Assembly: GCA_030374765.1 (NCBI GenBank)
Contig: JARGXX010000008.1
Span: forward strand, 415,461-479,460
Direction: 5' to 3'
Length of the DNA stretch: 64,000 nucleotides
Origin: Agarophyton chilense
Lineage: Eukaryota > Rhodophyta > Florideophyceae > Gracilariales > Gracilariaceae
Positions 10,460-20,636 of this stretch are shown piece by piece (position 1 is the first letter of the stretch; every line of letters begins with the position of its first letter). The notes under the pieces are model-generated. The model saw only the letters and a list, made by a program, of their open reading frames with translations, did not search any database and had not been told where the DNA came from. A program made the position numbers and the translations under genes.

Positions 10460-11070
10460 TTTTTGGCGTACAAATGTCCAACACGACTGGTTTAGTGCGC
10501 AATTCGTGCGCCAGTTGAACGCCCACCGTTCGCAACCTTTCAGAAATTCAAGGATTAGAATTCAACGAAAAAGGTTCCGGTGGCGTAAGAGCTCGTGACC
10601 ATTGGCGTATCAATGGTTCGCGAGCTCACAACAAGAGACGTACGAATCTGACGTTCAACATGTACGCCTTTTGGTGACTTTCTAAATTATAATGCGAGCG
10701 ATATCATGCCAAAATGGTAACCTTTATTTGTCACATTTTAACGTGAAGAGCTCTATCTAACTGTGACGTTTGTCTTTGCACTTCTGATTAAAAATGTTGT
10801 GCAGCGTTTGGCAATTTCAGTTAGTCGCATCCTAGGAAAAGTTTATCGCTTCATAACTGCAACAAATGGCGTGCAATACTAAAGCTAGAGTACGCCATTT
10901 GCGTAACCACTACCATTAGCGTGGAATTATTTATATAAAATTCTGCAAAGCGTGTACGCCTGTCGTTGCAAGGCTATCATTTTGCAGCCGATTTCTCCCG
11001 TTGGCGTACAAATTTCATACTCTCCCGTTTTTGAACGCCACGAGCCCGGAAATTGTACGCCTCCTGTTCG
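10460..11070. repeat. island of repeated GGCGTAC/GTACGCC motifs
   Basis: Within about 600 bp the heptamer GGCGTAC, its complement GTACGCC, or one-base-shorter forms recur at about 10,465, 10,581, 10,603, 10,662, 10,891, 10,954, 11,002 and 11,054, on both strands. A similar AT-rich island lies at 37,560-37,850. The motifs are not evenly spaced, so this is neither a simple tandem repeat nor a CRISPR array. It may be a non-autonomous element or a cluster of protein-binding sites. No coding sequence is evident. Confidence 0.55.
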
Positions 11071-13434
11071 TCATGTAGACAAAATTCGACTTTTTGAAAC
11101 CTACCAGAGACATAAAAGTACGCTACGTATTCGATACAGCTATGTTGCCTTTCGTCTGCAGTTTTGTAGCCAAATTGAGCCAAGTGTGCTACAAAATTGT
11201 GATATAAGTACTACAGAATTCAAAGCTTGTCCCAATAAATGGACTACCAGTTTACAACTGTCCTGACGTCTGTCCAACAGGTAAACAACAAGACTAGCAT
11301 TCAAAGTTAATAGTCTGACCACAAAGTTCATATGAGTATCCGGCTGATTTCTCCATGTAGTACAGCGCGCTGGAGAAAAGGCCATAGTTCGCTTTTCTTC
11401 TGTTGAGGCCCGCGCGTCAAAGTGGTTGAATGGGACAAAAAAGAGCGGTATGATACAGAACAGTGGTTTGTGGGAGCGGGGTAGTCGTGACTCTTTGCCC
11501 ACGCCTAAACACCAACATTGAAGACGAAGCTCCGTAACATGGAGACCATAGGGGCAACAGAGCAACAGGAAACCGAAGGCGGGATGGAGAAGTGTTATTA
11601 AAGCGCGTCGGGGAAGAACGGCAAGGAAATATGCATCATCTCACATTTGCGCAAATTCCCGGATCTTTTTGACGGAGAGGAGGTACAGTTCCAAGATTGA
11701 GGGAAGCTCACACGATTTCAGACTGTAATGTCGTTCTAGACGAAAACGAGAACTCAGAACTTTTGGTATTTTCCTTTTTCTCATTGGATTGAGATGCAGT
11801 GGCATCTCTATTGGTTTTAAGGATTGAGCTACATGGAACGACCGAAGCCTCTCAACATCGAGGGTGGTATAGGGGTTCCCTCGTGCCAAATGACTTACCT
11901 CTTATGGTACATTTTGTTAGAGTTTCATGTGTGGCTCACAAAGTCGAGCAACTCGACGAAGGGGGATGAATATTTCTTGGCGCTTTCAAATTGCTTGGCC
12001 GGTAGGAGCCTGCTCTTGTCCACCAAAACCTGAGGCGCAACGGTGCTAACGGGGAGAGTGCCGGAAGCCGACGCAGGATTGGATGTATGGCGAAGTTGAA
12101 GTGTGTAGGTATCAATATGGACTCTACTGAAGGAGCGAGGGACTGTCAACGCGTCAGCCAGAACGAAGTTGAGATTCATGGCTTCCGGGACCATTTTCCA
12201 GCGCAATAGAAGCGCCAAGGCATGATGAATGGTAGCTGAAGAAGGCCAAAAAAATGAAAGAGAGAATCAGAAATCATTTGCATCAGGAACTTTGCGGAAA
12301 GATAGCACGATACACGTCATAGTCTTGAAGACGTTGTTTGCAAACGACAAACAGTACCATACGTTCAATTTGTTCTGTCATAAACAATGGGAAACAGAGG
12401 AAACGCAGGTTCGCCATGGTTGAAAGGTAGAAGAGAGAAACCATATCATGGAGGGAAACAACGAGGATTCATTTATGTAGAAGAGTGTAACCATGATGCA
12501 CGAGGGCGATCGTTGCGAAGCAGAAAGATACTGCATGGTTGCTGCACGTTAAGTGGGCAACGGACGAGTACAGCATTTAGATAATTCATGAGCGTGCATG
12601 TTATGAAAAAGCAAGGAAAAAAATGCAGTACAAGAGTTGTATATCATCTCAAGTCATTGAATCAAGATGCATTGAAAAGCGTGCACATGAACGTACAAAC
12701 GCGGAAAGGAAACGCCCAAAAGCGCTTCAGTGAGACGTGGTAATGAACGTGCAAGTTATCGCGCAAGCGTGGATAACAGATACGGTAATGTAGGACTGTG
12801 GGCAGCAGGAGAAGAGACGACAGTAAACAGCAGAGAATGGGTTGAAATGGGAAAGGCAGGGGATGAAAACGGAAGAATGGGAAACGAAAATGGCGGGAAG
12901 TTCAGAGCTTCAAACCTCTTGCGTTTCGAGAGGTATATGGCTGAAGTCATAATTCTCTGCGAGCGAAATACGTGTATGACGTCGCATGTACGCGTAGGCA
13001 TGTAGAAGCTGATCCACGGCAACCAAAATCTCAGACAATCAGTCTCTCTCCGCACAAGTCCCAGCGAGGAAGAGTAGGATGGATCAGTAAAGTCATGATA
13101 GATAGTACTGCGGATGTAATAGCCCACTGTTCCGTAGTGCCAGTGCCGTAGTACTTCGATACCTGTTTGGCAATTGACCTTCCTCAACAACAAACGCTTT
13201 CGTCAATGCATAGTGCTCCTGGATCTTCATTGCATCGTGATAGGTGGGATGAAGGCACCATCGTTGTGGTTGTTTGTATCATTAAAATTGAACGTAAGCT
13301 GAATCCTACAAAACGGGTGCCTGATTATCAGCTTCCCTCAACCACATGACAAACCACTTTCCGCCTAGCTAAACCGAAAAAATCAAGTAATCATGCAAAT
13401 CTTTCCTCTCAGAGCCTTAGAACCAGGCAGTCAT
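11071..13434. other. no identified gene; two unnamed minus-strand ORFs
   Basis: Minus-strand open stretches at 12,218-11,925 (97 codons) and 11,889-11,641 (82 codons, starting at a GTG) are the best candidates for coding remnants. The former has a protein-like run 'FVLADALTVPRSFSRVHID', but I recognise neither. The rest, including 12,219-13,434, shows only short unconvincing open frames. Confidence 0.3.
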
Positions 13435-15330
13435 CTAAGAATCAATACCTTTCAAATTGCCTCTTACAATATCGTTCTTATCAAGATAGGCTATGACACC
13501 GTCTGTGTCACGCATGTCGTTTGTAAAGTGGAGTCGAGGTATAAATTTCTTACCACGTACAGGATATTGCAGATGCATCACACCGAAAGGATTACTTCTG
13601 ACTCCCACATCTTCTACAGTTCGAGAAGTAGAACGGGAACTACTCGTTTTGTTGCAGTATGCGTACACTTGACCTTGGAAGCCTGTTTTCAACCCTCGAT
13701 TAACCCAGTCGGCGACAATGAGCATGTCAAATACGTCGTTCGTCTCTTGGCTTCAGAAAAAAATTTCTTCCCAAAGTAAACTTCGACTTCCTTTGAGCTC
13801 CGGCTGTGAAACATACCAGAAAAGTTACAAGTTTGTCGCTGTTCCTCGTACTGGGAGGACGCAATATATATTCCTTTTATCATATCTGAGTTTTATCTTC
13901 CCTTAAACGACGCCAGAGAATGATTGAATCGTTTGCTCCGAGAATTCCATGAGACTCATTGCGCGAAAGTTCGAGCTTGGACATGTGGTACCGTTCGAGG
14001 AAATCTCGGTAACCAGGTATGTCGCCATTTTCCAATTGAGAGATAGAGGAGTGAAAGCATGGACCCAGAAGAGAAAAGTGGGTTTCCTCGCTTGGACAGT
14101 CACCACTGGCGATAGATGACTGGTACGGGGTTTCTACGTCCTGATCCTCAAGATGAGGAATCGGGAATCCTGAGCACATATTGTAGAGAGAAGCTGCAGT
14201 ATGATATTTGATCTTCTCCCTCGCAGATTCAGCAATTAGATGCTTGGCCTTAGTCATTTTGTTGACATAGCCGATAAAGCTCTCACTCGTCCACTGTCCA
14301 AGTAGAGAAATTGGCCCACAGTCTCGAATATTATCGTTGAGATGTAGAAGAAGATGGTACACATTCTTGCAGAGATGAACGCGATTGTATATGTCCTTGT
14401 AATATAAATGAACAAAATGATCATAGAAAGTTTTTGCCAGAGCTTCAATCCCATTTACGTCTTCTTCAGTATGTGTCCACAGACAAACTTTTCAAACAAG
14501 CTGAATAAAGTGATTCCAACCATCCAGAGCTTCTCGAGGAACCCATCGATTTAATACCACAAGACTTGTGGAGATCGTGAATAACTTCCGTTCAATTGCT
14601 TTCCATAATCCACGTTTCTCTGATCCCCGTGCTGCCCTGCAATAATTTGAGCCAAAGTCTTTGCGACATGCCTTTAAGATATGTTTCACAGCTGCAAATA
14701 CTTTTCGTGATGACAGATATGCCAACTCAGTATGCCTACCAGAATCGTTACACCATATTGAAACAATATCTTTGGGAACATTCTCAAACAATAAGTGCAT
14801 GAGGTTAACAGGAAACGAGTTAAATGCAGGCATTGCGTTAAGGCCTAGCAGAGGAGTGGGAACTGTAGAAGATAATCCATTCCCTTTGAGCTGCTGTTCA
14901 AGTTCAAAATTGGGAACTTTGTTCTTCATCTTTTTCAATTTATCGTAGGTTTGGATAACCTGCACATGAGATCGGAGAGGAAGGCATGATGAATCCCACA
15001 AGACACATTCGACAGCTCTTCGTTTCGAGTTTGATCGGTCATGATCAAGAATCGTCGGGGGGAAGTAACAATGCTGAACGTGAATGACTTTGATAAGGAA
15101 GAAACGAAAAGGCCCAAGCCCAATGGAAACTTTGAGATGCGTGAACTTCTTCATTCCCGATAGATCTGCTAAATTGAAAAGCAGATGCACATGCACCAAC
15201 TTGTGTTCGTCGTTCCATAATGCTGCTTTTCTTCCGGAGGTTGAAAGGCTTTGCATCTCTGACACAAAGGGGTGCAGGAAGGTCGTGAGTTCCCTTGGTT
15301 TATTAGGGCCAGGGATATGCTGCACATAAG
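13435..15330 (-). pseudogene. CACTA-like (Tnp2-type) transposase, lightly decayed
   Basis: Minus strand. 15,325-14,492 encodes 'HIPGPNKPRELTTFLHPFV' and then 'PVNLMHLLFENVPKDIVSIW', the two hallmark blocks of Tnp2/CACTA-type transposases, which cut and paste the element DNA. After one in-frame TGA at 14,492-14,494 the same frame continues ('GIEALAKTFYDHFVHLY') into 14,362-13,880 with 'VYHLLLHLNDNIRDCGPIS', a block typical of the region following the core in this family. Farther left, 'EVEVYFGKKFFSEAKRRTTY' and, after a frameshift, 'DWVNRGLKTGFQGQVYAY' (about 13,800-13,640) look like the C-terminal domain. The N-terminus above 15,330 is broken (TGA 27 bases upstream of the GTG that opens the frame). 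I did not find terminal inverted repeats. Confidence 0.65.
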
Positions 15331-16175
15331 TGCAATATATGCGGCAAGCTCATGCGCAATCTCTGCGGTCAACGTGTGCTCGGTCGTGCTCATGTGGAAG
15401 GAAAGTTCATATGTTCCTTTGATTGCATAGCAAGCGCGTTGAAGCGGATGCCTTAGGTTTCATGTGCAATCTTTTGTTCAGCATGTGACATTCGTACCAT
15501 ACAATTCAAAGATATTGCGATCGTAGTCATGTATTGTTGAAGGGGTTATGATGGAATCAAGCAAAGTTTCTTTTTTCTGCGTACTAATTTCCAAAGGGCA
15601 CTGAAGTAGCGAATGTGTCGCATGATACCACGAAAATTTTATCAGTAAGAACCTTACACATAGCACGAGTCATGGACCCGACGAATCGACGCTAGACAAT
15701 GTCATCATGACTTTTGACGTCCTCGGAGATGTTTATTAGGGTGCTTATGACACAGCCTACCATTGAAACGCGATCACGCTTCAGTAGAATCGTAGTCGCT
15801 TCGCAATGTCTTTCCTTGTAACTGAGTTCATTTTCTCCGTTTTCATCACGTCCTAGGCTCATCTTGTAGCTTCCTTGAAGCTCCAAAGTGTTACTAGGTC
15901 CCGGGGATACGAAGAGCGGTTCTTCCCTGGAGAAAACTGTTCCAGATAACATAATTATCTGCAGTGGACCATATTCATTGTTTGGAAATCAAATAGATGG
16001 TCAACAACGAGATTTTGCTGTGCAACCGTTTAAGAAAGTCGGGGCTCAGGATCAGTTCTGTACGGATCACCCAAGGTGCTCGACGTTATAACAAAATAAA
16101 CTATTCCGCACTTTTGGAACAGATAGGTACTCCTCGGTAACTATATCCAGCAGAATGCTAGGACTAATTGGTACG
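15331..16175. other. no recognisable gene
   Basis: Short minus-strand frames at 15,666-15,478 and 15,952-15,692 are open but unidentified. The first may be a remnant of the transposase N-terminal region, the second a remnant of the C-terminal half of eS4; neither link is supported by a motif. Confidence 0.3.
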
Positions 16176-16402
16176 ATCGATAATCATAAAAACCATAAAG
16201 CCGGTTGGAAAAGTCGTTCGCTATGCACTTTGCCGTCAACTGTAATGAGACGCTGCATGATAACGGCATTAGCCTCACGTCCATTCATCGCATACTTTAG
16301 AAGATTGCGAAGAATGAGGTTGAAAGGAAGATACTCACGCATTTTATGTGGGTAGAAGGACAGGCTGGCCCCACCTCACCGATCTGATCGAGAATCCAGT
16401 GC
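16176..16402 (-). pseudogene. RPS4: ribosomal protein eS4 (RPS4) fragment
   Basis: eS4 is a structural protein of the cytosolic small ribosomal subunit. The minus strand reads Leu-Asp...Arg-stop-Gly-Gly, then '[19 protein letters not shown]' and '[19 protein letters not shown]', then 'VDGKVHSE'. These match in order the conserved N-terminal part of eS4 (LDK-GG, PHKLRECLP, FLRNRLKYALTG, CMQRFIKIDGKV). A TGA at 16,376-16,378 interrupts it, the sequence upstream does not resemble the normal first 20 residues, and similarity fades left of 16,176, so the last two thirds of the protein are absent. This is an old truncated copy. Confidence 0.72.
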
Positions 16403-18636
16403 GAGGGCGCGCTTAAACACTTCTTCGGTGCGCAAGCCATGATGTGCTGTACCTTGTTTCAGAGATCGGCCGAGTGATGTTGTTGTATTAATAACTTCGG
16501 ATGATGGGCTTGGGCTGACTGCGGCGGCTGCGACTACGGATGCATCGGAGAGAGTTTTGGAGAAGAAGCTGATTAAGTGCAGGTGCCCACTATCGTTGGG
16601 GAGGAAGAGGTTGGGAGTGGGTGTGATCCGTGTGCGGAAGATCAGGAGCCGCATGGTCGAAACAAATCTGCTGCAACGGATTAAAAGCGTACAGCGAGGG
16701 CGGTGGGTGACTCGAAGGCAACGACAGAGTGGACAGAGTGGAATTGGAGGGGGAGGGGCTCGGTAGGGCGGTGGGCGAGTCGCCCTAACGGGAATGCGAG
16801 GAGAACGGCAGCTGCTACGTCTTTGGATTTGTCTGCAGCGGAAGCTTCATGCGTGTACTACAAGGGGGTGGAAAGACTGGATGCTTGCGCCAGGCGGAGA
16901 ACTAATAATGACGGTGCCCCAAATGCTTGCGCATGTTGATGGAACTGCGCCCATAATTTTGGCGGTGAGATCGAACAAAAAGCGGCATTGGGACTACCAT
17001 CGATGTCCTTCAGGATGTTACAAGCGACGGAGCGCTTCTGACAATTACAGTGTTATTCGCGAGGCAATGAGAGATAAAACTTCCAAAGAAGCCGGTGCAG
17101 AGGAAGAGAGACGGTACAAGGTTTTTTCGAATTGTGGTGGGTCTTTGGAGGTGGCACGGATTTCGAAGCGGTGATGCAGGCTGCAACTGAGGGGGTGAAC
17201 TGCCAGGTATATCGGGCGTGTGGGAGAGGGGCGGAGTGTTGACGGACGGAAAATGCGGTCGAAAGGGAGCGGGTCGGGAGCGGCTTCGGTGGAGAGAACT
17301 ATCGGTTTAAAGAAGTATCGTAGTTCTAGAGATATTTGGGTCTTGAGGTCGGTTAACATACAAAATGGAAAGGAGTAATGTACATTTGGACGCCATTTTC
17401 TGGGCTGCTAATGGCGCGGGTGGTGACAGACCCAGTAGAACGAAATGCCAGGGGGTACCAGTCTACAACCGTAGACAAAACGACAGAGGCCGGCGGAACG
17501 GCCGACCAGTAAAGGCCCAGGGAGCACTAACAAACGATACAACCACTCCGAAGAACACCTACGAGCGCCCGCAAGCCACTGCAGGGCTGCACTCGTAGTG
17601 GGGAAAGGTTGATGCTAAAGACGGTGGGAGACCAAGTTGCCAAGGAAAGTGAAAGGGGGAAGCAGGGCAGAGAGAGAAACGGTTGATGGCAAAAGAGGCC
17701 CGGACAGGGCTGAGAGAAGTCAGGGTGCCCCAGGAGCTTCTGGGGAAAAGTGGTCTCCCCCCGCAGAGTTGGCGCCGAAGCGCTCGGCTCGGGGGTTTAT
17801 ATAGACGATCAGAATATTGCATAAACTCCACTCATGCATAAGACAAAGTCCAAAAGCTACACCCGTAGACTTGAATTTGGGACGTCTTCTAGTAGACCTC
17901 CCTAGGAAAGGCTCTGTCTATTCTGATGACGTCTATATAATACGTGGTTGGAATCTGGAATCACCAGTTCCACCGTTTCATCCAAACATGAATCCTACAA
18001 CCTTGATTCGAGAGATGACCTGACGACGATACCGACTCATCCAGCCGCGAGCCGGTATACGCGCCGGTGTTGGACCTTGAAGCCGAAGAATTGGACAGTG
18101 AAGTGGACCAGAGCGTCACCCATGCGTCCGTGGAAGCGGTCGTAGACCAGGTCCAACTGGTCGTGGACGACGCTATGGCTGGCCACCCTCAACCTGAGAA
18201 CGCGGTCGAAGTCGACGCAGTGCGTTGCGGCGACGCAGCCTGCTTGGGCGCCACAGCGCGGTTGGGCAGGCGACGCTGTGAGAGGGACGGAGGCGGTGGA
18301 GGCGACGGCCGCGAAGGCGGAGGCCATGGAGGCGGACAACAAAGAGGCGGAAGAGGCTGTTGGGGCGCATACAAGGGAGAGGGTTTATGCGCGCTGCGAC
18401 GGCAGAGCGACGATGGGGCGCTTGACGAAGCGCGGCAGGTTGGTGATGCGGGCGCAAGGGCGGCCGAGAGCTGCGACGACAGCGGGGAGCCAGACGGTGC
18501 TGGGGGGCGGCGGTGGCCGAGGAAGAAGGGGCAAACGGAGGAAGACGGAGATGGCGCTGCGGACGGTCGCGGCGCCGTCTTCGGTGATGGAGACCGGTAA
18601 GGGCGTCTGGCCGGTTTTGGAACGGGGTGGTGTGTT
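16403..18636. other. GC-rich low-complexity region, no gene supported
   Basis: Open frames exist on both strands (for example 18,067-18,600 plus and 18,707-18,189 minus) because the DNA is GC-rich and poor in stops. Their translations are runs of Gly, Ala, Glu, Pro, Ser and Arg, without domains. Overlapping frames look equally plausible, which argues against any of them. Confidence 0.4.
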
Positions 18637-18638
18637 TT

Positions 18639-18668
18639 GAAGCGAATCTCAATCTCGAGATTCGCTTC
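18639..18668. repeat. perfect 12-bp inverted repeat (hairpin)
   Basis: Arms gaagcgaatctc at 18,639-18,650 and gagattcgcttc at 18,657-18,668 are perfect complements around a 6-base loop. Confidence 0.85.
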
Positions 18669-18723
18669 CACTTCCACCATCCCAACTGGCCGTTCTAAAC
18701 CAACCAATCATCGGTGTGGAAGT

Positions 18724-18798
18724 CCCAGGTGCAGGGACAGGGGGATTGCTCCGGTCCACAGGAAAGGTACTGGGAGACATCCCCCTGTCCTTGCTGGG
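18724..18798. repeat. long imperfect inverted repeat
   Basis: gcagggacagggggat at 18,731-18,746 pairs with atccccctgtccttgc at 18,779-18,794 (one mismatch). An outer cccag/ctggg pair at 18,724-18,728 and 18,794-18,798 extends the stem, with about 32 bases of loop. It sits 130 bp left of the copia C1 insertion and could be a small foldback element or a structured RNA. Confidence 0.7.
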
Positions 18799-18931
18799 CG
18801 GTTACAGTACAATACGAAGATAATGGAACACCTTCTAAGTGCTTTTATGTAAAAAAATGATTTAATTTTTTGCGTACGTTTGTATGTTTACAAGGGAAAA
18901 CGCTCGGGACGTATGCATACCATTGTACAGT

Positions 18932-19360
18932 TGTGGCATTATGCGACACTGTGCGACACTATGAAATGACATAGTGACTGTATTTGAAACATGACGGGAT
19001 GTCATTGTTAGTTTACGCAGAAAGGTCAACTAGCTGATAACGCGAATCGAAGGGACCGCGATAGCAAGTGCAACGGTCCTCGATTCAAAGTAGCTAATAG
19101 ACCGGCAACTGCAGTACGCTATTCCTGCCCAGCTAGAGCGAAAGCTACGAAAGAGCATGTAGCTGTAGAGCTCGACGAAAGGGTATAGCATTAGGTATAT
19201 ATAGACAGGTCTGCTCGAGGTAGAGGGACCAAGGAAAAAGGAGAACCAAGAACGGAGGAAGAAGAACTCCGGAGCTTTGTGCTCATTCACGTTCGCCTGT
19301 AGAGCTAGTCTCCACCCGCTACAGTATTTTATCACAGCATGGCTAATCACCATGATACCA
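18932..19360 (+). repeat. C1 5' LTR
   Basis: 429 bp, starts TGTGGCATT and ends GATACCA, matched by 24,091-24,519 at an exact offset of 5,159. It contains a short internal direct repeat (gcgacact twice near 18,943-18,960), the TATA box and the last-position in-frame ATG that opens gag at 19,339. Confidence 0.95.
19196..19204 (+). promoter_or_regulatory. C1 LTR TATA box
   Basis: TATATATAG at 19,196-19,204 is the only strong TATA element in the LTR and is retained in the 3' copy at 24,355-24,363. Transcription would be expected to start about 25-35 bases downstream. No ATG occurs between it and 19,339. Confidence 0.6.
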
Positions 19361-20604
19361 CAGTTATGGGCCCAGGTGGCGGCTCAACTCCAGGCGTTAA
19401 CGATTATCTCTTACCACCGGCACTGAGGGCAAACACGAATATGTTTAAATGGAGGAAGCAAGTGAATTTGTGGGTAACAACGGTCAAACTCTATGCAAAG
19501 GGAGGTGAAAACAAAGCGAAAGGAATGCTCAGTGCACTCGGCATTACGCTTTACAAAGCACTAGACGAGGAATACCCGTCCATGATAGAAGAAGCAATCG
19601 TTGCAGGCCACATCAACCTAGAAGTACACGATGAGGACATCATGGAACCTGTTAATCAACTCATTCTGGTACGCAAGATCGTCGAGTTAGTGGCCAAAGA
19701 CTCTCCTACCGAAGGAGTACGCAGGATAGTGAGTATGATGAAAGAAGTTTTCGCCTGCGTCAGACGTGAGAACGAGTCACCATCTCGATTCGCCAAACGC
19801 TTCCGTAGCCTGGCTCAGACATACATCAATCATTCAACTTCTAGCTTGTCCGACCAGGACAGCCAGAGCTTCGCTATGCTGCTCCTAGAAAATGCAAAGC
19901 TTCCTGCAGATGTTCACAGCGCCGTAGGAACAAGGCTGGTCGCATTAGCTACCGAGAGAAGTACAACCAAAGCAGAGAAGACGTATGGTATAAGTAAAGC
20001 AAGGATCGAGTACATCTTGGAACTTGTCAAAAGGATAGAAGCTACAACTTCATCACAAGAACAACCCACGCCGAGTAGTTTCTCCGAAGATTTACGATCT
20101 CTTAAACTAGCCACAGAAGAAACGATCAGGCTAAACAAAGAAAATGACGCGCACGAACAGAACGCGTTGAACATTCGACTCGCGGACGCTTGTTTCGTCC
20201 TCTCTGATCACCACATTGCGTTCAAAATACATAACAACGGACTAAGCAAAGGAGACCAGCAGGTTACCAAAATCGGTACAATGCTCGGCAAAAGAGAGGG
20301 ATATGAACCGGAGAGGAATGGTAGACCACAGCGTGATAAGCGATACAAGACTCATATCCCTTCTGGACAAGGCCCAAAAGCCAGCACGCGCTGCCGAAAT
20401 TGCCAACGAACAAACCATTGGTTCCGGGACCCAGAATGCGTGTACAACGTCATCAAGACCCTGCTAAGTGGTCGAGACGTGGATGCGTCCATCGCTGCAA
20501 AGATGACTCCAAAGCTCCGCGATCTCTTCAAAAACACTGACGGCAGCTATAAGACGAAGGTACCTGTTACCAGTATTGTTAAGGTAATGGAAACTGACGC
20601 ATGA
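19339..20604 (+). CDS. C1 Gag, capsid/nucleocapsid protein
   Basis: 421 residues, uninterrupted. It would form the virus-like particle in which the element RNA is copied. The first ATG after the predicted transcription start is 19,339, inside the LTR, with A at -3 and G at +4; nine codons later the frame passes the ATG of the primer-binding site (19,366), which would be the start if transcription began later. The body is helical and Lys/Glu-rich with 'FAKRFRSLAQTYIN' around residue 155, in the position of the copia Gag core. Near the C-terminus a zinc-knuckle-like 'CRNCQRTNHWFRDPEC' (about residues 354-369) has Cys-X2-Cys-X4-His but then X6-Cys rather than X4-Cys. Stop is TGA at 20,602. Confidence 0.9.
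   Translation: MANHHDTTVMGPGGGSTPGVNDYLLPPALRANTNMFKWRKQVNLWVTTVKLYAKGGENKAKGMLSALGITLYKALDEEYPSMIEEAIVAGHINLEVHDEDIMEPVNQLILVRKIVELVAKDSPTEGVRRIVSMMKEVFACVRRENESPSRFAKRFRSLAQTYINHSTSSLSDQDSQSFAMLLLENAKLPADVHSAVGTRLVALATERSTTKAEKTYGISKARIEYILELVKRIEATTSSQEQPTPSSFSEDLRSLKLATEETIRLNKENDAHEQNALNIRLADACFVLSDHHIAFKIHNNGLSKGDQQVTKIGTMLGKREGYEPERNGRPQRDKRYKTHIPSGQGPKASTRCRNCQRTNHWFRDPECVYNVIKTLLSGRDVDASIAAKMTPKLRDLFKNTDGSYKTKVPVTSIVKVMETDA
19363..19375 (+). other. C1 primer-binding site, complementary to initiator tRNA-Met anticodon stem-loop
   Basis: GTTATGGGCCCAG, two bases after the LTR end, is the complement of CTGGGCCCATAAC, the 3' side of the D stem through the anticodon loop of eukaryotic initiator tRNA-Met. 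Drosophila copia and yeast Ty5 prime from such an internal site after the tRNA is cut into a half. The site is also coding: Gag reads through it as Val-Met-Gly-Pro. Confidence 0.85.
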
Positions 20605-20636
20605 CAGCACTTAACAAATGACGACAGGCCAAGTGA

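Noticed and set aside
10460..11070. CRISPR-like array
   Set aside because: Motifs are only 6-8 bases, occur on both strands and are irregularly spaced.
12756..13193. 145-codon minus-strand ORF
   Set aside because: Ser/Pro/Phe-rich complement of a purine-rich stretch; no motif.
18067..18707. Overlapping long ORFs on both strands in GC-rich DNA
   Set aside because: Low-complexity Gly/Ala/Pro/Arg products in several frames at once; typical of stop-poor composition.
19030..19353. Minus-strand ORF in the C1 5' LTR, repeated at 24,189-24,578
   Set aside because: It is antisense to the LTR and appears twice only because the LTR does; no domain is visible.
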